DNA of 64,000 nucleotides from Parvibaculum sp046297875 (GTDB lineage: Bacteria; Pseudomonadota; Alphaproteobacteria; Parvibaculales; Parvibaculaceae). Of the stretch, positions 19,398-27,432 are shown one piece after another; position 1 is the first letter of the stretch; each line of letters starts with the position of its first letter. The notes beneath the pieces were generated by a model. That model ran no database searches. It was given only the letters and a program-made list of their open reading frames with translations, and was not told the origin of the DNA. The stretch spans positions 806,001 through 870,000 of the forward strand of contig NZ_JBKBHD010000001.1 of NCBI RefSeq assembly GCF_046297875.1, written 5' to 3'. A program made the translations under genes and the position numbers.

Positions 19398-20201
19398 ATG
19401 GCACTGAGCGACGACCAGCTTGAAAGATACGCACGGCATATCGTGCTGAAGGAGATCGGCGGGCCGGGGCAGCGAAAGCTCCTCGATGCGCGGGTACTCG
19501 TGATCGGCGCGGGCGGGCTCGGGAGCCCCTGCCTCATCTACCTCGCGGCAGCGGGCGTCGGCACGATCGGCATCATCGACAACGACACGGTGTCGCTTTC
19601 GAACCTGCAGCGGCAGATCGCGCATGGCACGGGCGATATCGGCCGCGCGAAAACGGAAAGCGCGGCGGAAGCCGCCCGGCGCATCAACCCCGATGTGAGA
19701 ATCATTCAGCACAAGGAGCGCATGACGGGCACGAATGCGTTTTCCATCATTTCGCAATATGATGTGGTGGCGGATGGCTGCGACAATTTCGAGACGCGGT
19801 TTCTGGTGAACGACGCCTGCTATTTCGCTCGGGTGCCGCTCGTCTCCGCCGCTGTCGGCCAGTTCGAAGGGCAGGTTGCAACCTTCCGCGCCTTCGAACG
19901 CGATGCGGAAGGAAAGCCCAAACCCAATTACCGCGACTTCATCGGAGACACGCCGCCGCCGGGCTCGGTGCCGACCTGCGAGGAAGCAGGCGTGATCGGC
20001 GCTCTGACCGGCGTGATCGGCTCGCTGCAGGCGCTCGAAGTCATCAAGGAAATCACCGGCGCGGGGACGAGCCTTGCGGGCAAGCTCCTCATCTATGACG
20101 CGCTCGACACGCGCTTCCGGACCCTCACGCTCAAATGGGACCCGAAGAATCCGCTGACCGGGGAGAACCCCACGATCCGGGATTTGAGCAAATATAACTA
20201 G
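19398..20201 (+). CDS. moeB: MoeB/ThiF-family adenylyltransferase
   Basis: E1-like enzyme that adenylates the C-terminal glycine of a MoaD/ThiS-type sulfur carrier. From ATG 19398 (MALSDDQLERYARHIVLKEI) it has 267 residues. The nucleotide loop GAGGLGSP (37-44), SNLQRQ with Arg72, and the candidate catalytic Cys194 in PTCEEAGV are present. The CxxC pairs that bind zinc in E. coli MoeB are missing: the usual YRCLF is YRDFI. The symbol is therefore tentative and ThiF or a relative is possible. It is 28 bases downstream of the thioesterase gene. Confidence 0.88.
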   Translation: MALSDDQLERYARHIVLKEIGGPGQRKLLDARVLVIGAGGLGSPCLIYLAAAGVGTIGIIDNDTVSLSNLQRQIAHGTGDIGRAKTESAAEAARRINPDVRIIQHKERMTGTNAFSIISQYDVVADGCDNFETRFLVNDACYFARVPLVSAAVGQFEGQVATFRAFERDAEGKPKPNYRDFIGDTPPPGSVPTCEEAGVIGALTGVIGSLQALEVIKEITGAGTSLAGKLLIYDALDTRFRTLTLKWDPKNPLTGENPTIRDLSKYN

Positions 20202-20305
20202 TCGCTTCCCACCCCCGTCACGGCCAGTCGGGCCGGCCAGGACGTTTTAGGTCAACCACCGGGGCGACGACCAAAGCATTCACCTTCCAACCATATGCAG
20301 CCACC

Positions 20306-21298
20306 TCACATGATCGCGGGGATCACGCGATCCGGCGGGCGGTGGCCGTCCATGAAGGTCTTGATGTTGACGATGACCTTGCCGCCCATTTCGACGCGGC
20401 CTTCGATCGTCGCTGAGCCCATATGGGGCAGCGAGATGACGTTGGGGAGTTTGATGAGGCGCGGATTGACGGAAGGCTCATGCTCGAAAACATCGAGGCC
20501 GGCGCCTGCGAGTTCGCCCGCTTCCAGCACACGGATGAGCGCGTTCTCGTCGATGATCTCGCCGCGCGCCGTGTTGACGATATAGGCCTCGGGCTTCAGC
20601 AGTTTCAGGCGGCGCGTATCGAGCAGGTGATATGTCTGCGGCGTGAGCGGGCAATTGACCGAAACGATGTCGACCTTCGCCAGCATGTCGTCGAGATTTT
20701 CCCAGAAGGTCGCGCCAAGCTCCTGCTCGATGACGGCGTTGGCGGGCTTCCGGTTGTGATAGTGGATTTCGAGGCCGAAGGGGCGCGCACGGGCGGCGAC
20801 CGCCTGGCCGATGCGGCCCATGCCGATAATGCCGAGGCGCTTGCCGGTGAGGCGGCGGCCGAGCATCCAGGTGGGCGACCAGCCGGGCCACTGGCCTTCA
20901 TGCTCGCGCAGATAGCGGGCACCTTCCGAGAGTCGGCGCGGCACGGCGAGGATGAGGCCCATCGTCATGTCGGCCGTATCGTCGGTGAGCACGCCCGGCG
21001 TGTTGGTGACGGTGATGCCGCGGCGGCGCGCGCTCTCGACATCGATATTATCGACGCCGGTACCGAACTGCGCGATGAGGCGGAGATTTTCTCCGGCCTG
21101 GGCGAGAAGTTTCGCGTCGATCCGGTCGGTCACGGTCGGCACCAGCACATCGGCCTGACGGAGCGCGTCGGCCAGTTCCTGTGCGGTGAAGGGGTGGTCG
21201 TCCGCATTGAGGCGGACGTCGAACAGCTCGCCCATGCGCGCCTCGATGAGCGCGGGCAGTTTTCGCGTGACGATGACGAGCGGCTTTTTTGCGGTCAT
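20306..21298 (-). CDS. D-isomer-specific 2-hydroxyacid dehydrogenase (glyoxylate reductase-like)
   Basis: NAD(P)H-dependent reductase of 2-oxoacids, 330 residues from ATG 21298 (MTAKKPLVIVTRKLPALIEA). The nucleotide loop is GMGRIG (159-164) and the catalytic residues are Arg245 (TARGEIID), Glu274 (FEHEPS) and His292 (LPHMGSAT). The sequence resembles glyoxylate/hydroxypyruvate reductases (GyaR/GhrB type) more than phosphoglycerate dehydrogenase, and lacks an ACT domain. It converges on the MoeB gene across a 104-base gap. Confidence 0.9.
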   Translation of the reverse strand: MTAKKPLVIVTRKLPALIEARMGELFDVRLNADDHPFTAQELADALRQADVLVPTVTDRIDAKLLAQAGENLRLIAQFGTGVDNIDVESARRRGITVTNTPGVLTDDTADMTMGLILAVPRRLSEGARYLREHEGQWPGWSPTWMLGRRLTGKRLGIIGMGRIGQAVAARARPFGLEIHYHNRKPANAVIEQELGATFWENLDDMLAKVDIVSVNCPLTPQTYHLLDTRRLKLLKPEAYIVNTARGEIIDENALIRVLEAGELAGAGLDVFEHEPSVNPRLIKLPNVISLPHMGSATIEGRVEMGGKVIVNIKTFMDGHRPPDRVIPAIM

Positions 21299-21454
21299 AG
21301 AAAACTCCGGGCAAAGGGTCCGGGCCACGATGAGGAGGAACTGCGGCAGGATTCCGGCTTCTCGTCGCCTTTCTTAACAGGTTTATCCGTTTGTTTGCGC
21401 CAATTTCTGGCAAAATCGGGTGAGTCGCATGGGCCGGGGCATCAAGGCCCGGAA

Positions 21455-22060
21455 ATGGAAGAAATGCGGGAGCGCGTGACACGGACGGGACAGATGCGGG
21501 GAGCGGTGCGGCGCGGGTTTGCCGCGGCGGCGGCGCTTGCCTTGTTCTGCCTGCTGCCGGGCGGTGGCGCGCAGGCGCAGGCAAATGCCGGTGCTGCCGC
21601 GGCCATGCCCGAACGGAGCCCTGGCTCCTCAACCGGCCTGCCGGTGCCGCGCTTCGTCAGCCTGAAATCCGTCAAGGCGAATGTGCGCCGGGGACCCGGC
21701 ACGGATTTCCCGATCGACTGGGTCTATATGAAAAGCGGCGTGCCGCTGGAAGTGATCGCGGAATCGAACAATTGGCGGCGCATCCGCGACCATGAAGGCG
21801 ATGGCGGCTGGATCTGGCACACAATGCTTGCCGGCGAACGCACCGCGATCGTCGATTCGACGGAGGAGGACGGGAGCCCGGTGGCGCTTCACGCGCGGCC
21901 GCAGGGCGATGCCGCCGTGGTCGCCTATGCGGAAAAAGGCTATGTGGCGCGGGTGAGAAGCTGCCGGGCCCAGTGGTGCCGGCTCGACATCAGGGGGCTC
22001 GAGAGCTGGATCCCCCAGGACCGTCTCTGGGGCATCTATCCCGGAGAGAGCTTCGACTAG
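21455..22060 (+). CDS. Exported bacterial SH3-domain protein
   Basis: About 201 residues. A Sec signal peptide lies around MRGAVRRGFAAAAALALFCL and ends near GAQAQA. Two SH3-like repeats follow: FVSLKSVKANVRRGPGTDFP to GGWIWHTMLAGERTAIV, and VALHARPQGDAAVVAYAEKG to GLESWIPQDRLWG. Such proteins bind peptidoglycan or modulate wall enzymes. The start could be ATG 21455, 21464 or 21494; the last gives the most typical signal peptide. It converges with irr, whose stop lies one base away. Confidence 0.85.
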   Translation: MEEMRERVTRTGQMRGAVRRGFAAAAALALFCLLPGGGAQAQANAGAAAAMPERSPGSSTGLPVPRFVSLKSVKANVRRGPGTDFPIDWVYMKSGVPLEVIAESNNWRRIRDHEGDGGWIWHTMLAGERTAIVDSTEEDGSPVALHARPQGDAAVVAYAEKGYVARVRSCRAQWCRLDIRGLESWIPQDRLWGIYPGESFD

Positions 22061-22061
22061 A

Positions 22062-22481
22062 TTACTTGCGGCCCTGCAGGCGCACGATCACATCGACGCG
22101 GGCGACATCCATGCCTTCGGGCGCGGGCGGCAGGCTGCCGATCACCACGTCATCTCCGGCAATATCCATCAGCGCGCCATCATTCTCGAAGAAAAAGTGA
22201 TGGTGGTTGTCGATGTTGGTGTCGAAATAGGTGCGCGACGAATCCACCACCACCTCGCGCAGAAGGCCCGCGCCGGTGAACTGGTGCAGCGTGTTGTAGA
22301 CGGTCGCAAGCGAAACGCTGACGCCGGCCTTCTGGGCCTCGTCATGAAGCGCCTCGGCGGTCACATGGCGGTCGCCGCCATCGAAGAGGAGGCGGCCAAG
22401 CGCCAGCCGCTGGCGCGTCGGGCGGAGCCCAGCCTCGCGGAGCCTTGAAAGCGTCTGTGCGTAGGGGCGTTCCTGCGTCAC
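22062..22481 (-). CDS. irr: Iron response regulator Irr (Fur family)
   Basis: Heme-responsive Fur-family regulator of rhizobia and relatives that represses heme synthesis and activates iron uptake under iron limitation. The 139 residues include the winged helix (LREAGLRPTRQRLALGRLLF, VSLATVYNTLHQFTGAGLL) and the His93-His94-His95 motif in NIDNHHHFFFE that marks Irr and binds heme. It is divergent from fabA-fabB-fabI, the arrangement seen in many Rhizobiales, which supports Irr over Fur, Zur or PerR. Its upstream region holds a perfect inverted repeat. Confidence 0.92.
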   Translation of the reverse strand: MTQERPYAQTLSRLREAGLRPTRQRLALGRLLFDGGDRHVTAEALHDEAQKAGVSVSLATVYNTLHQFTGAGLLREVVVDSSRTYFDTNIDNHHHFFFENDGALMDIAGDDVVIGSLPPAPEGMDVARVDVIVRLQGRK

Positions 22482-22802
22482 GAACCCGGTCCTCTTCTAC
22501 TGAAGCCAAGGGAGGCAGGCCGGAGGCCGCGCCACCTTGCAGTTTGTAATCGTTACAAACAATAAATAGGGGGCGGGTCATAGGATTGTCAAGTGCGCAG
22601 GGGCCCGACAGGGCCTGCCGATCCGGCCCAAAATGCCCTTACATCAAGGGTTTGCGCCGGACCAAGGGTATGTTACGAAGCCATCAGCGCAGCGATTGGG
22701 TGAGGAACCGGGCGGGCGAAAGCCGGCCCAGAGACGGGGACGGCCTGCCGAGAACAGCCGGAACGAGCGGCGGCGATGCAGGCCCTTACAGAGCGGACGG
22801 CA
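22482..22802. promoter_or_regulatory. irr-fabA divergent regulatory region with operator
   Basis: On the minus strand a consensus -35 TTGACA (22587-22592) is followed after 17 bases by -10 CTATTT (22564-22569). Just downstream is a perfect inverted repeat, arms GTTTGTAA and TTACAAAC around TCG (22542-22560), covering the expected irr start point. This fits autorepression by a Fur-family protein. Towards fabA there is a CCCTT/AAGGG hairpin near 22640 and two CAAGGGT direct repeats; no clear fabA promoter was found. Confidence 0.65.
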
Positions 22803-23324
22803 ATGGCGGAACGTAAATCGGCATTATCCCTGGAAGACCTGCTTGAGTGCAGCCATGGCCGGATGTTCGGGCCGGGCAATCCGCAGCTGCCGCTGCCGCC
22901 CATGCTGATGATCGACCGCATCATGCATATCAGCGATGAGGGCGGCGAATACGGCAAGGGCCAGATCATCGCCGAGTTCGACATAAAGCCGGACCTCTGG
23001 TTTTTTGCCTGCCATTTCGAAGGCGACCCGGTGATGCCGGGCTGCCTCGGCCTTGATGGCATGTGGCAGCTGCTCGGCTTCTTCCTCGGCTGGATCGGCG
23101 GACAGGGCAAGGGCCGCGCGCTTGGCGTGGGCGAAGTGAAATTCTCCGCCATGGTGACGCCTGCCGTGAAAAAGCTCGAATATGTCATCAATCTGAAGCG
23201 CGTCATCAATCGCAAGCTGGTACTCGGCATGGCCGATGGCATCATCAAGGCGGATGGCGAAGTGGCCTTCACGATCAGCGACATGAAAGTGGGCCTGTTC
23301 GGCGCGGGCGAGCAACCCGCCTGA
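22803..23324 (+). CDS. fabA: 3-hydroxydecanoyl-ACP dehydratase/isomerase FabA
   Basis: Dehydrates 3-hydroxydecanoyl-ACP and isomerises trans-2- to cis-3-decenoyl-ACP, the branch point of unsaturated fatty acid synthesis. From ATG 22803 (MAERKSALSLEDLL) it has 173 residues. The active-site His71 (ACHFEGDPVMPG) and Asp85 (LGLDGMWQ) match His70 and Asp84 of E. coli. It is the first gene of fabA-fabB-fabI, divergent from irr. Confidence 0.97.
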   Translation: MAERKSALSLEDLLECSHGRMFGPGNPQLPLPPMLMIDRIMHISDEGGEYGKGQIIAEFDIKPDLWFFACHFEGDPVMPGCLGLDGMWQLLGFFLGWIGGQGKGRALGVGEVKFSAMVTPAVKKLEYVINLKRVINRKLVLGMADGIIKADGEVAFTISDMKVGLFGAGEQPA

Positions 23325-23434
23325 GCGCGGCCACGGGGCATAGACGTTCACAACCGAAACGGGCGAGACGGGGCGACAAACAAGAACCGCCTTTCGGTCC
23401 AGTCCGCGAGAACCAAAGCGAAAGAGAGGCTGCC

Positions 23435-24661
23435 ATGAGGCGAGTGGTCGTCACGGGGCTCGGTATCGTCTCCAGCATCGGCAACAATGCTCAGGAAGTG
23501 ACGGCGAGTCTGCGCGAAGGCAAGTCCGGCATCGTCAAATCCGACGTCTATGCGGAGATGGGTTTCAGGAGCCAGGTGCATGGCAGCCTGAAGATCGATC
23601 TCGACGAGGCGGTGGACCGGCGCGCGCGGCGTTTTATGGGCGATGGCGCGGCCTATGCCTGGATCGCGATGAACCAGGCGATCGCCGATGCGGGCCTTGA
23701 AGAAGGCGATGTCAGCAATCCGCGCACCGGCCTCATCGTCGGTTCGGGCGGCGCCTCGACCAAGGCAATCGTGGCCGCCGCCGACATGGCGCGCACGGAA
23801 CCCGTGAAAGGTCCGAAGAAGGTCGGCCCCTTCGCGGTGCCGAAGGCGATGTCCTCCACCTGCTCGGCCAATCTTTCGACCTGGTTCAAGACCAAGGGCG
23901 TCAACTATTCGATCAGCTCGGCCTGCTCCACCTCCGCGAACTGCATCGGCAATGCAGCGGAAATGATCCAGTGGGGCAAGCAGGACGTGATGTTCGCGGG
24001 CGGCGGCGAGGAACTCGACTGGACGCTCTCGGTGCTCTTCGATGCGATGGGCGCGATGTCCTCCAAGCGCAACGACACGCCGGAAAAGGCAAGCCGCGCC
24101 TATGACAAGGACCGCGACGGTTTCGTCATCACGGGCGGCGGCGGCATTCTGGTACTCGAGGAACTGGAACACGCGAAGGCGCGCGGCGCGAAGATCTATG
24201 CCGAGATCGTCGGCTATGGCGCAACGGCGGATGGCGCAGACATGGTAGCGCCTTCCGGCGAAGGCGCTGTGCGCTGCATGAAGATGGCGCTGCAGAATGT
24301 GAAGGCGCCGGTCGACTACATCAACCCGCATGCGACATCGACGCCTGTCGGCGACATTCCCGAGATCAAGGCGATCGAGGAAGTGTTCGGCGCAAAGATG
24401 CCGCCGATCAGCGCGACGAAATCGCTGTCGGGTCATGCGCAGGGTGCGGCGGGCGTCCATGAGGCGATCTATACGCTCCTCATGATGCAGGGCGGCTTCA
24501 TTGCGGCGAGCGCCAATATCGACGAGATCGACCCGGCGGTCGCAAGCGCGAACATCATTCGCGAGCGCATCGACGGCGCGGACATCAATCTTGCGATTTC
24601 CAACAGCTTCGGTTTCGGCGGCACGAACGCAACGCTGGCACTGCAACGCTATAACGGGTAA
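23435..24661 (+). CDS. fabB: 3-oxoacyl-ACP synthase I (FabB)
   Basis: Condensing enzyme that elongates the cis-3 intermediate from FabA. 408 residues from ATG 23435, with AAAGAGAG upstream. The thiolase-fold catalytic set is complete: Cys164 (SSACSTS), His299 (NPHATSTPVGD), Lys329 and His334 (ATKSLSGHAQGAAG), each one off the E. coli numbering. Pairing with fabA distinguishes it from FabF. It lies 110 bases after fabA. Confidence 0.97.
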   Translation: MRRVVVTGLGIVSSIGNNAQEVTASLREGKSGIVKSDVYAEMGFRSQVHGSLKIDLDEAVDRRARRFMGDGAAYAWIAMNQAIADAGLEEGDVSNPRTGLIVGSGGASTKAIVAAADMARTEPVKGPKKVGPFAVPKAMSSTCSANLSTWFKTKGVNYSISSACSTSANCIGNAAEMIQWGKQDVMFAGGGEELDWTLSVLFDAMGAMSSKRNDTPEKASRAYDKDRDGFVITGGGGILVLEELEHAKARGAKIYAEIVGYGATADGADMVAPSGEGAVRCMKMALQNVKAPVDYINPHATSTPVGDIPEIKAIEEVFGAKMPPISATKSLSGHAQGAAGVHEAIYTLLMMQGGFIAASANIDEIDPAVASANIIRERIDGADINLAISNSFGFGGTNATLALQRYNG

Positions 24662-24737
24662 CGCCCTCACGGGCGCGGGGTCTCGGGGGAGACGCGAGGC
24701 CCGGCAAGGGCCTGATTATTCGGGGAACGACTGACCT

Positions 24738-25607
24738 ATGCATGGTTCTGGCGACGAGAAAGCGGGCGAGCAGCCCCTGGTGCTGACAGGCCCTTTGATG
24801 AAGGGCAAGCGCGGCCTCATCATGGGCGTTGCGAACGATCACTCCATTGCCTGGGGCATTGCGCGCGCACTTGCCGCGCATGGGGCGGAACTTGCCTTCA
24901 CCTATCAGGGCGAAAGCTTCGGCCGGCGCGTGAAGCCGCTGGCGGAATCGGCGGGCTCGAACCTGCTGCTTCCCTGCGACGTGACGGACAGCGCAAGCCT
25001 CGATGCCGCCTTCGCGACGCTTGAAAAGGAATGGGGCACGCTCGACTTCGTCGTCCATGCGATCGCGCACTCCGACAAGAACGAGCTCAAGGGCCGATAT
25101 GTCGACACGACGCGGGAAAACTTCCTGCGGACGATGGATATTTCCTGCTTCTCCTTCACCGATGTCGCGCGGCGCGCGGCGAAGATGATGACGCGGGGCG
25201 GCTCGATGGTGACGCTCACCTATGGCGGCTCGACGCGCGTCATGCCGAATTACAATGTGATGGGCGTCGCCAAGGCAGCGCTCGAGGCGAGCGTGCGCTA
25301 TCTCGCGGTCGATCTCGGCCGTCACGGCATTCGCGTGAACGCCATTTCGGCGGGGCCGATGCGCACGCTGGCGGGTTCCGCGGTGGGCGATGCCCGCTTC
25401 GTGTTCAAGTGGAACAAGACGCATGCGCCGATCAAGGAATCGATCGAGCTCGATCATGTCGGCGGCGCGGGGCTCTATCTCCTCTCCGATCTTTCGGCAC
25501 GTGTTTCCGGCGAAGTGCATTTCGTCGATGGCGGCTACAATATTATCGGCCTGCCGCGCGCGAACGAGCTGAAAGAGCAGATGGAAAGCGGTGGCGGCGA
25601 GGGGTAA
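24738..25607 (+). CDS. fabI: Enoyl-ACP reductase FabI
   Basis: NADH-dependent reductase completing each fatty acid elongation cycle, and the triclosan target. 289 residues; the first ~20 residues form an extension before MKGKRGLIMGVANDHSIAWGI. The FabI-type active site is Tyr162 (TYGGS), Tyr172 and Lys179 (YNVMGVAK, Y-x6-K). It is the last gene of fabA-fabB-fabI, 76 bases after fabB, and converges with the TetR gene. Confidence 0.96.
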   Translation: MHGSGDEKAGEQPLVLTGPLMKGKRGLIMGVANDHSIAWGIARALAAHGAELAFTYQGESFGRRVKPLAESAGSNLLLPCDVTDSASLDAAFATLEKEWGTLDFVVHAIAHSDKNELKGRYVDTTRENFLRTMDISCFSFTDVARRAAKMMTRGGSMVTLTYGGSTRVMPNYNVMGVAKAALEASVRYLAVDLGRHGIRVNAISAGPMRTLAGSAVGDARFVFKWNKTHAPIKESIELDHVGGAGLYLLSDLSARVSGEVHFVDGGYNIIGLPRANELKEQMESGGGEG

Positions 25608-25613
25608 TCCCTC

Positions 25614-26195
25614 TCACCGCTTCAACGCACTCAGCAGTTCCGTCAGCGCCTTTTCCATGCGGGCCTGAGCCTTGCCGCCCTTGTGGCCTGCCCACAAGAC
25701 GCCTGCATTCATTGCGCCATTGAGGAGAACGGCGAGTTCTTCCGCACCGATATTGCGGATCGCACCTGCCTTCCGCGCGGCCTCAACGCCTTCCAGCAAT
25801 TCGCCGAAGCCATGCGCCGCATCGAGCGCGGTCCATTTTTCGAAGCCGAGCACGGCGGGCGCTTCGACGATCAGGATGCGATTCGCTTCCGGTTTCGAGA
25901 AATGCGTCATCCAGGCGAGCGAGCCATCGAGCAGCGCCTCGAAGGGCCCCGCACTTTCGCCTGCCGCCTTGCCGATTTCGGCGACGGCTTCCTCATGGAG
26001 CGCAACGCAAACCGCCTCGAAGAGTGCCGCCTTGTCCGCGAAGTGGTGATATAGCGCGCCGCGCGTGACGCCCGCCTTTTCGAGAATTTCCTCGGTTGAA
26101 GTGGCGGCAAAGCCTTGCTTCGCGAAGAGCCGCCGCGCGACGGCGACGAGCTTTGCCCGCGTCTTGCGCGCCTTTTCCTCTCTCACGCCTGCCAT
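25614..26195 (-). CDS. TetR-family transcriptional regulator
   Basis: 193 residues from ATG 26195. The N-terminal HTH is clear: KARKTRAKLVAVARRLFAKQ, then FAATSTEEILEKAGVTRGALYHHFADKAALFEAV. The rest is the variable ligand-binding, dimerising domain, with no motif that names a ligand. It is divergent from a VOC-family gene, and the shared region has a long imperfect inverted repeat overlapping a promoter, so it most likely represses that gene. Confidence 0.92.
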   Translation of the reverse strand: MAGVREEKARKTRAKLVAVARRLFAKQGFAATSTEEILEKAGVTRGALYHHFADKAALFEAVCVALHEEAVAEIGKAAGESAGPFEALLDGSLAWMTHFSKPEANRILIVEAPAVLGFEKWTALDAAHGFGELLEGVEAARKAGAIRNIGAEELAVLLNGAMNAGVLWAGHKGGKAQARMEKALTELLSALKR

Positions 26196-26237
26196 GCTGC
26201 CCGCCTCGACGTTTGCGCCTGATGTTCCCGGTTGCCG

Positions 26238-26290
26238 TTGACATACTAACAGTCTGCGAACATATTAACAAATACCGACTGACTGTATGT
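26238..26290 (+). promoter_or_regulatory. VOC-gene promoter overlapped by TetR operator-like repeat
   Basis: A consensus -35 TTGACA (26238-26243), a 17-base spacer and -10 CATATT (26261-26266) drive the VOC gene. The arms ACATACTAACAGTC (26241-26254) and GACTGACTGTATGT (26277-26290) form an imperfect dyad centred at 26265.5, right over the -10. GAGGAGG at 26296-26302 is a strong ribosome site for ATG 26310. Confidence 0.7.
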
Positions 26291-26309
26291 TTAATGAGGA
26301 GGACGCAGG

Positions 26310-26723
26310 ATGCACTTCATCGACCGCTATCCGATCATCGTGACGCCGAAACTCCATGAATGCGGGCGCTTCTGGGAGCGGCATCTGGGTTTCACGGCGG
26401 TCTTTTCCTCAAGCTGGTTCGTGCTGCTTTATGGCGAAGGCGAGACGGCGAGCCTTGCCTTCATGTCGCCGGACCACCCCTCTGCCCCGCCCGGCCCCGA
26501 GGTCTTTTCGCGCAAGGGCATGTGCCTCGAATTGCAGGTGGAGGACGCGAAAGCCGCCCATGAGGAAGCGCTCGCCAGGGGCCTTCCCGTCACCTACCCG
26601 CTTACCGACGAGGCTTTCGGCCAGCGCCGCTTCGGCTTTCACGATCCGTCCGGGCTCTGGGTCGATGTGGTGGAGCAGATCGAGCCGGCAGCAGGCTATT
26701 GGGAGAGATATATGGTCGCCTAG
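26310..26723 (+). CDS. VOC-superfamily (glyoxalase/bleomycin-resistance fold) protein
   Basis: 137 residues with the paired beta-alpha-beta-beta-beta units of the vicinal oxygen chelate fold: YPIIVTPKLHECGRFWERHLGF in the first half, and LELQVEDAKAAHEEALARGLPV and GQRRFGFHDPSGLWVDVVEQIE in the second. The ending RFGFHDPSGLWVDVVE is the usual VOC C-terminal strand with a metal-site Glu. It has a strong ribosome site and a promoter covered by a TetR-type operator, which suggests inducible detoxification or resistance; substrate unknown. It overlaps the converging DUF4893-like gene by four bases. Confidence 0.85.
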   Translation: MHFIDRYPIIVTPKLHECGRFWERHLGFTAVFSSSWFVLLYGEGETASLAFMSPDHPSAPPGPEVFSRKGMCLELQVEDAKAAHEEALARGLPVTYPLTDEAFGQRRFGFHDPSGLWVDVVEQIEPAAGYWERYMVA

Positions 26724-27349
26724 CGCCGCTTCATCTCGAGCACGTTGAAGGTCGATTCGAGTTCCGGCCAGGGGAAGACGATGCGGGCGCGGCCATCTTC
26801 AAGGAGAGCGGCGATGGCGGGTTCGTCCATCAGCTGCGGATCGGTGATGCCGCCTTCTGGGCCCGAATAGGCGCGGATGGGGCCGGAATGACCTTCATTG
26901 GGCGCGGCGAGAAGCACCCAGCTCTTCTCATCGCGCTCATAGAAGAAGCCCGACATGCGCTGCGAGCCGGTGAGCTTTTCGAAGAAGAGGCGGCCATCCC
27001 TTTCCACCACCTCGCAGCGGAACCAGCCATAAACCACGAAACCGGCGAAGGGCCCGCCTGCCTTGATGGTACGGCAGTTCCACTGGCCCTTCAGCTTTTC
27101 CGCATCGGCGGGTGCGAGCGTTCCCTCCATGATGCTGGTGAGTTCGTTATAGGCGCCGTGCTCCTCGCCCGCGACGCGGGACTCCATCATGCCTTTCGTC
27201 ACCGCATCCTCGTAGCGGTCGAGCTTGCCGCGGTCGATCTCGGTTGCCTGTGTGCGCCAGTCGAGCGCGGCCTCTCTTTCTCCATGCCCATCGGCGAGGA
27301 CAGGGAGACCGATGAGGGAAAGGGCGGCGGCGAGAACGGCAAGGCGCAT
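26720..27349 (-). CDS. Exported DUF4893-like protein
   Basis: 209 residues from ATG 27349. The N-terminus MRLAVLAAALSLIGLPVLAD is a Sec signal peptide. The mature protein begins DWRTQATEIDRGKLDRYEDA and contains two cysteines (WNCRTIKAGG and FRCEVVERDG) placed to form a disulfide, then GSQRMSGFFYERD and YSGPEGGITDP. I place it in the DUF4893 family by resemblance of the N-terminal DWR segment; function unknown. It converges on the VOC gene and lies downstream of the pnp terminator. Confidence 0.7.
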   Translation of the reverse strand: MRLAVLAAALSLIGLPVLADGHGEREAALDWRTQATEIDRGKLDRYEDAVTKGMMESRVAGEEHGAYNELTSIMEGTLAPADAEKLKGQWNCRTIKAGGPFAGFVVYGWFRCEVVERDGRLFFEKLTGSQRMSGFFYERDEKSWVLLAAPNEGHSGPIRAYSGPEGGITDPQLMDEPAIAALLEDGRARIVFPWPELESTFNVLEMKRR

Positions 27350-27369
27350 GGGAGACTCCAAAAGAAAAC

Positions 27370-27393
27370 GGGGCCAGCAAAAGCTGACCCCGA
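27370..27393 (-). terminator. pnp intrinsic terminator
   Basis: Read on the minus strand, CGGGGTCAGC pairs with GCTGGCCCCG (one G-U pair) around TTTT, followed by TTTTCTTTT. It lies 40 bases after the pnp stop and before the next gene's start. Confidence 0.85.
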
Positions 27394-27432
27394 ATCCTAG
27401 CCTTAATATGGCAAGCCGTCTCGCCTGCGAGA

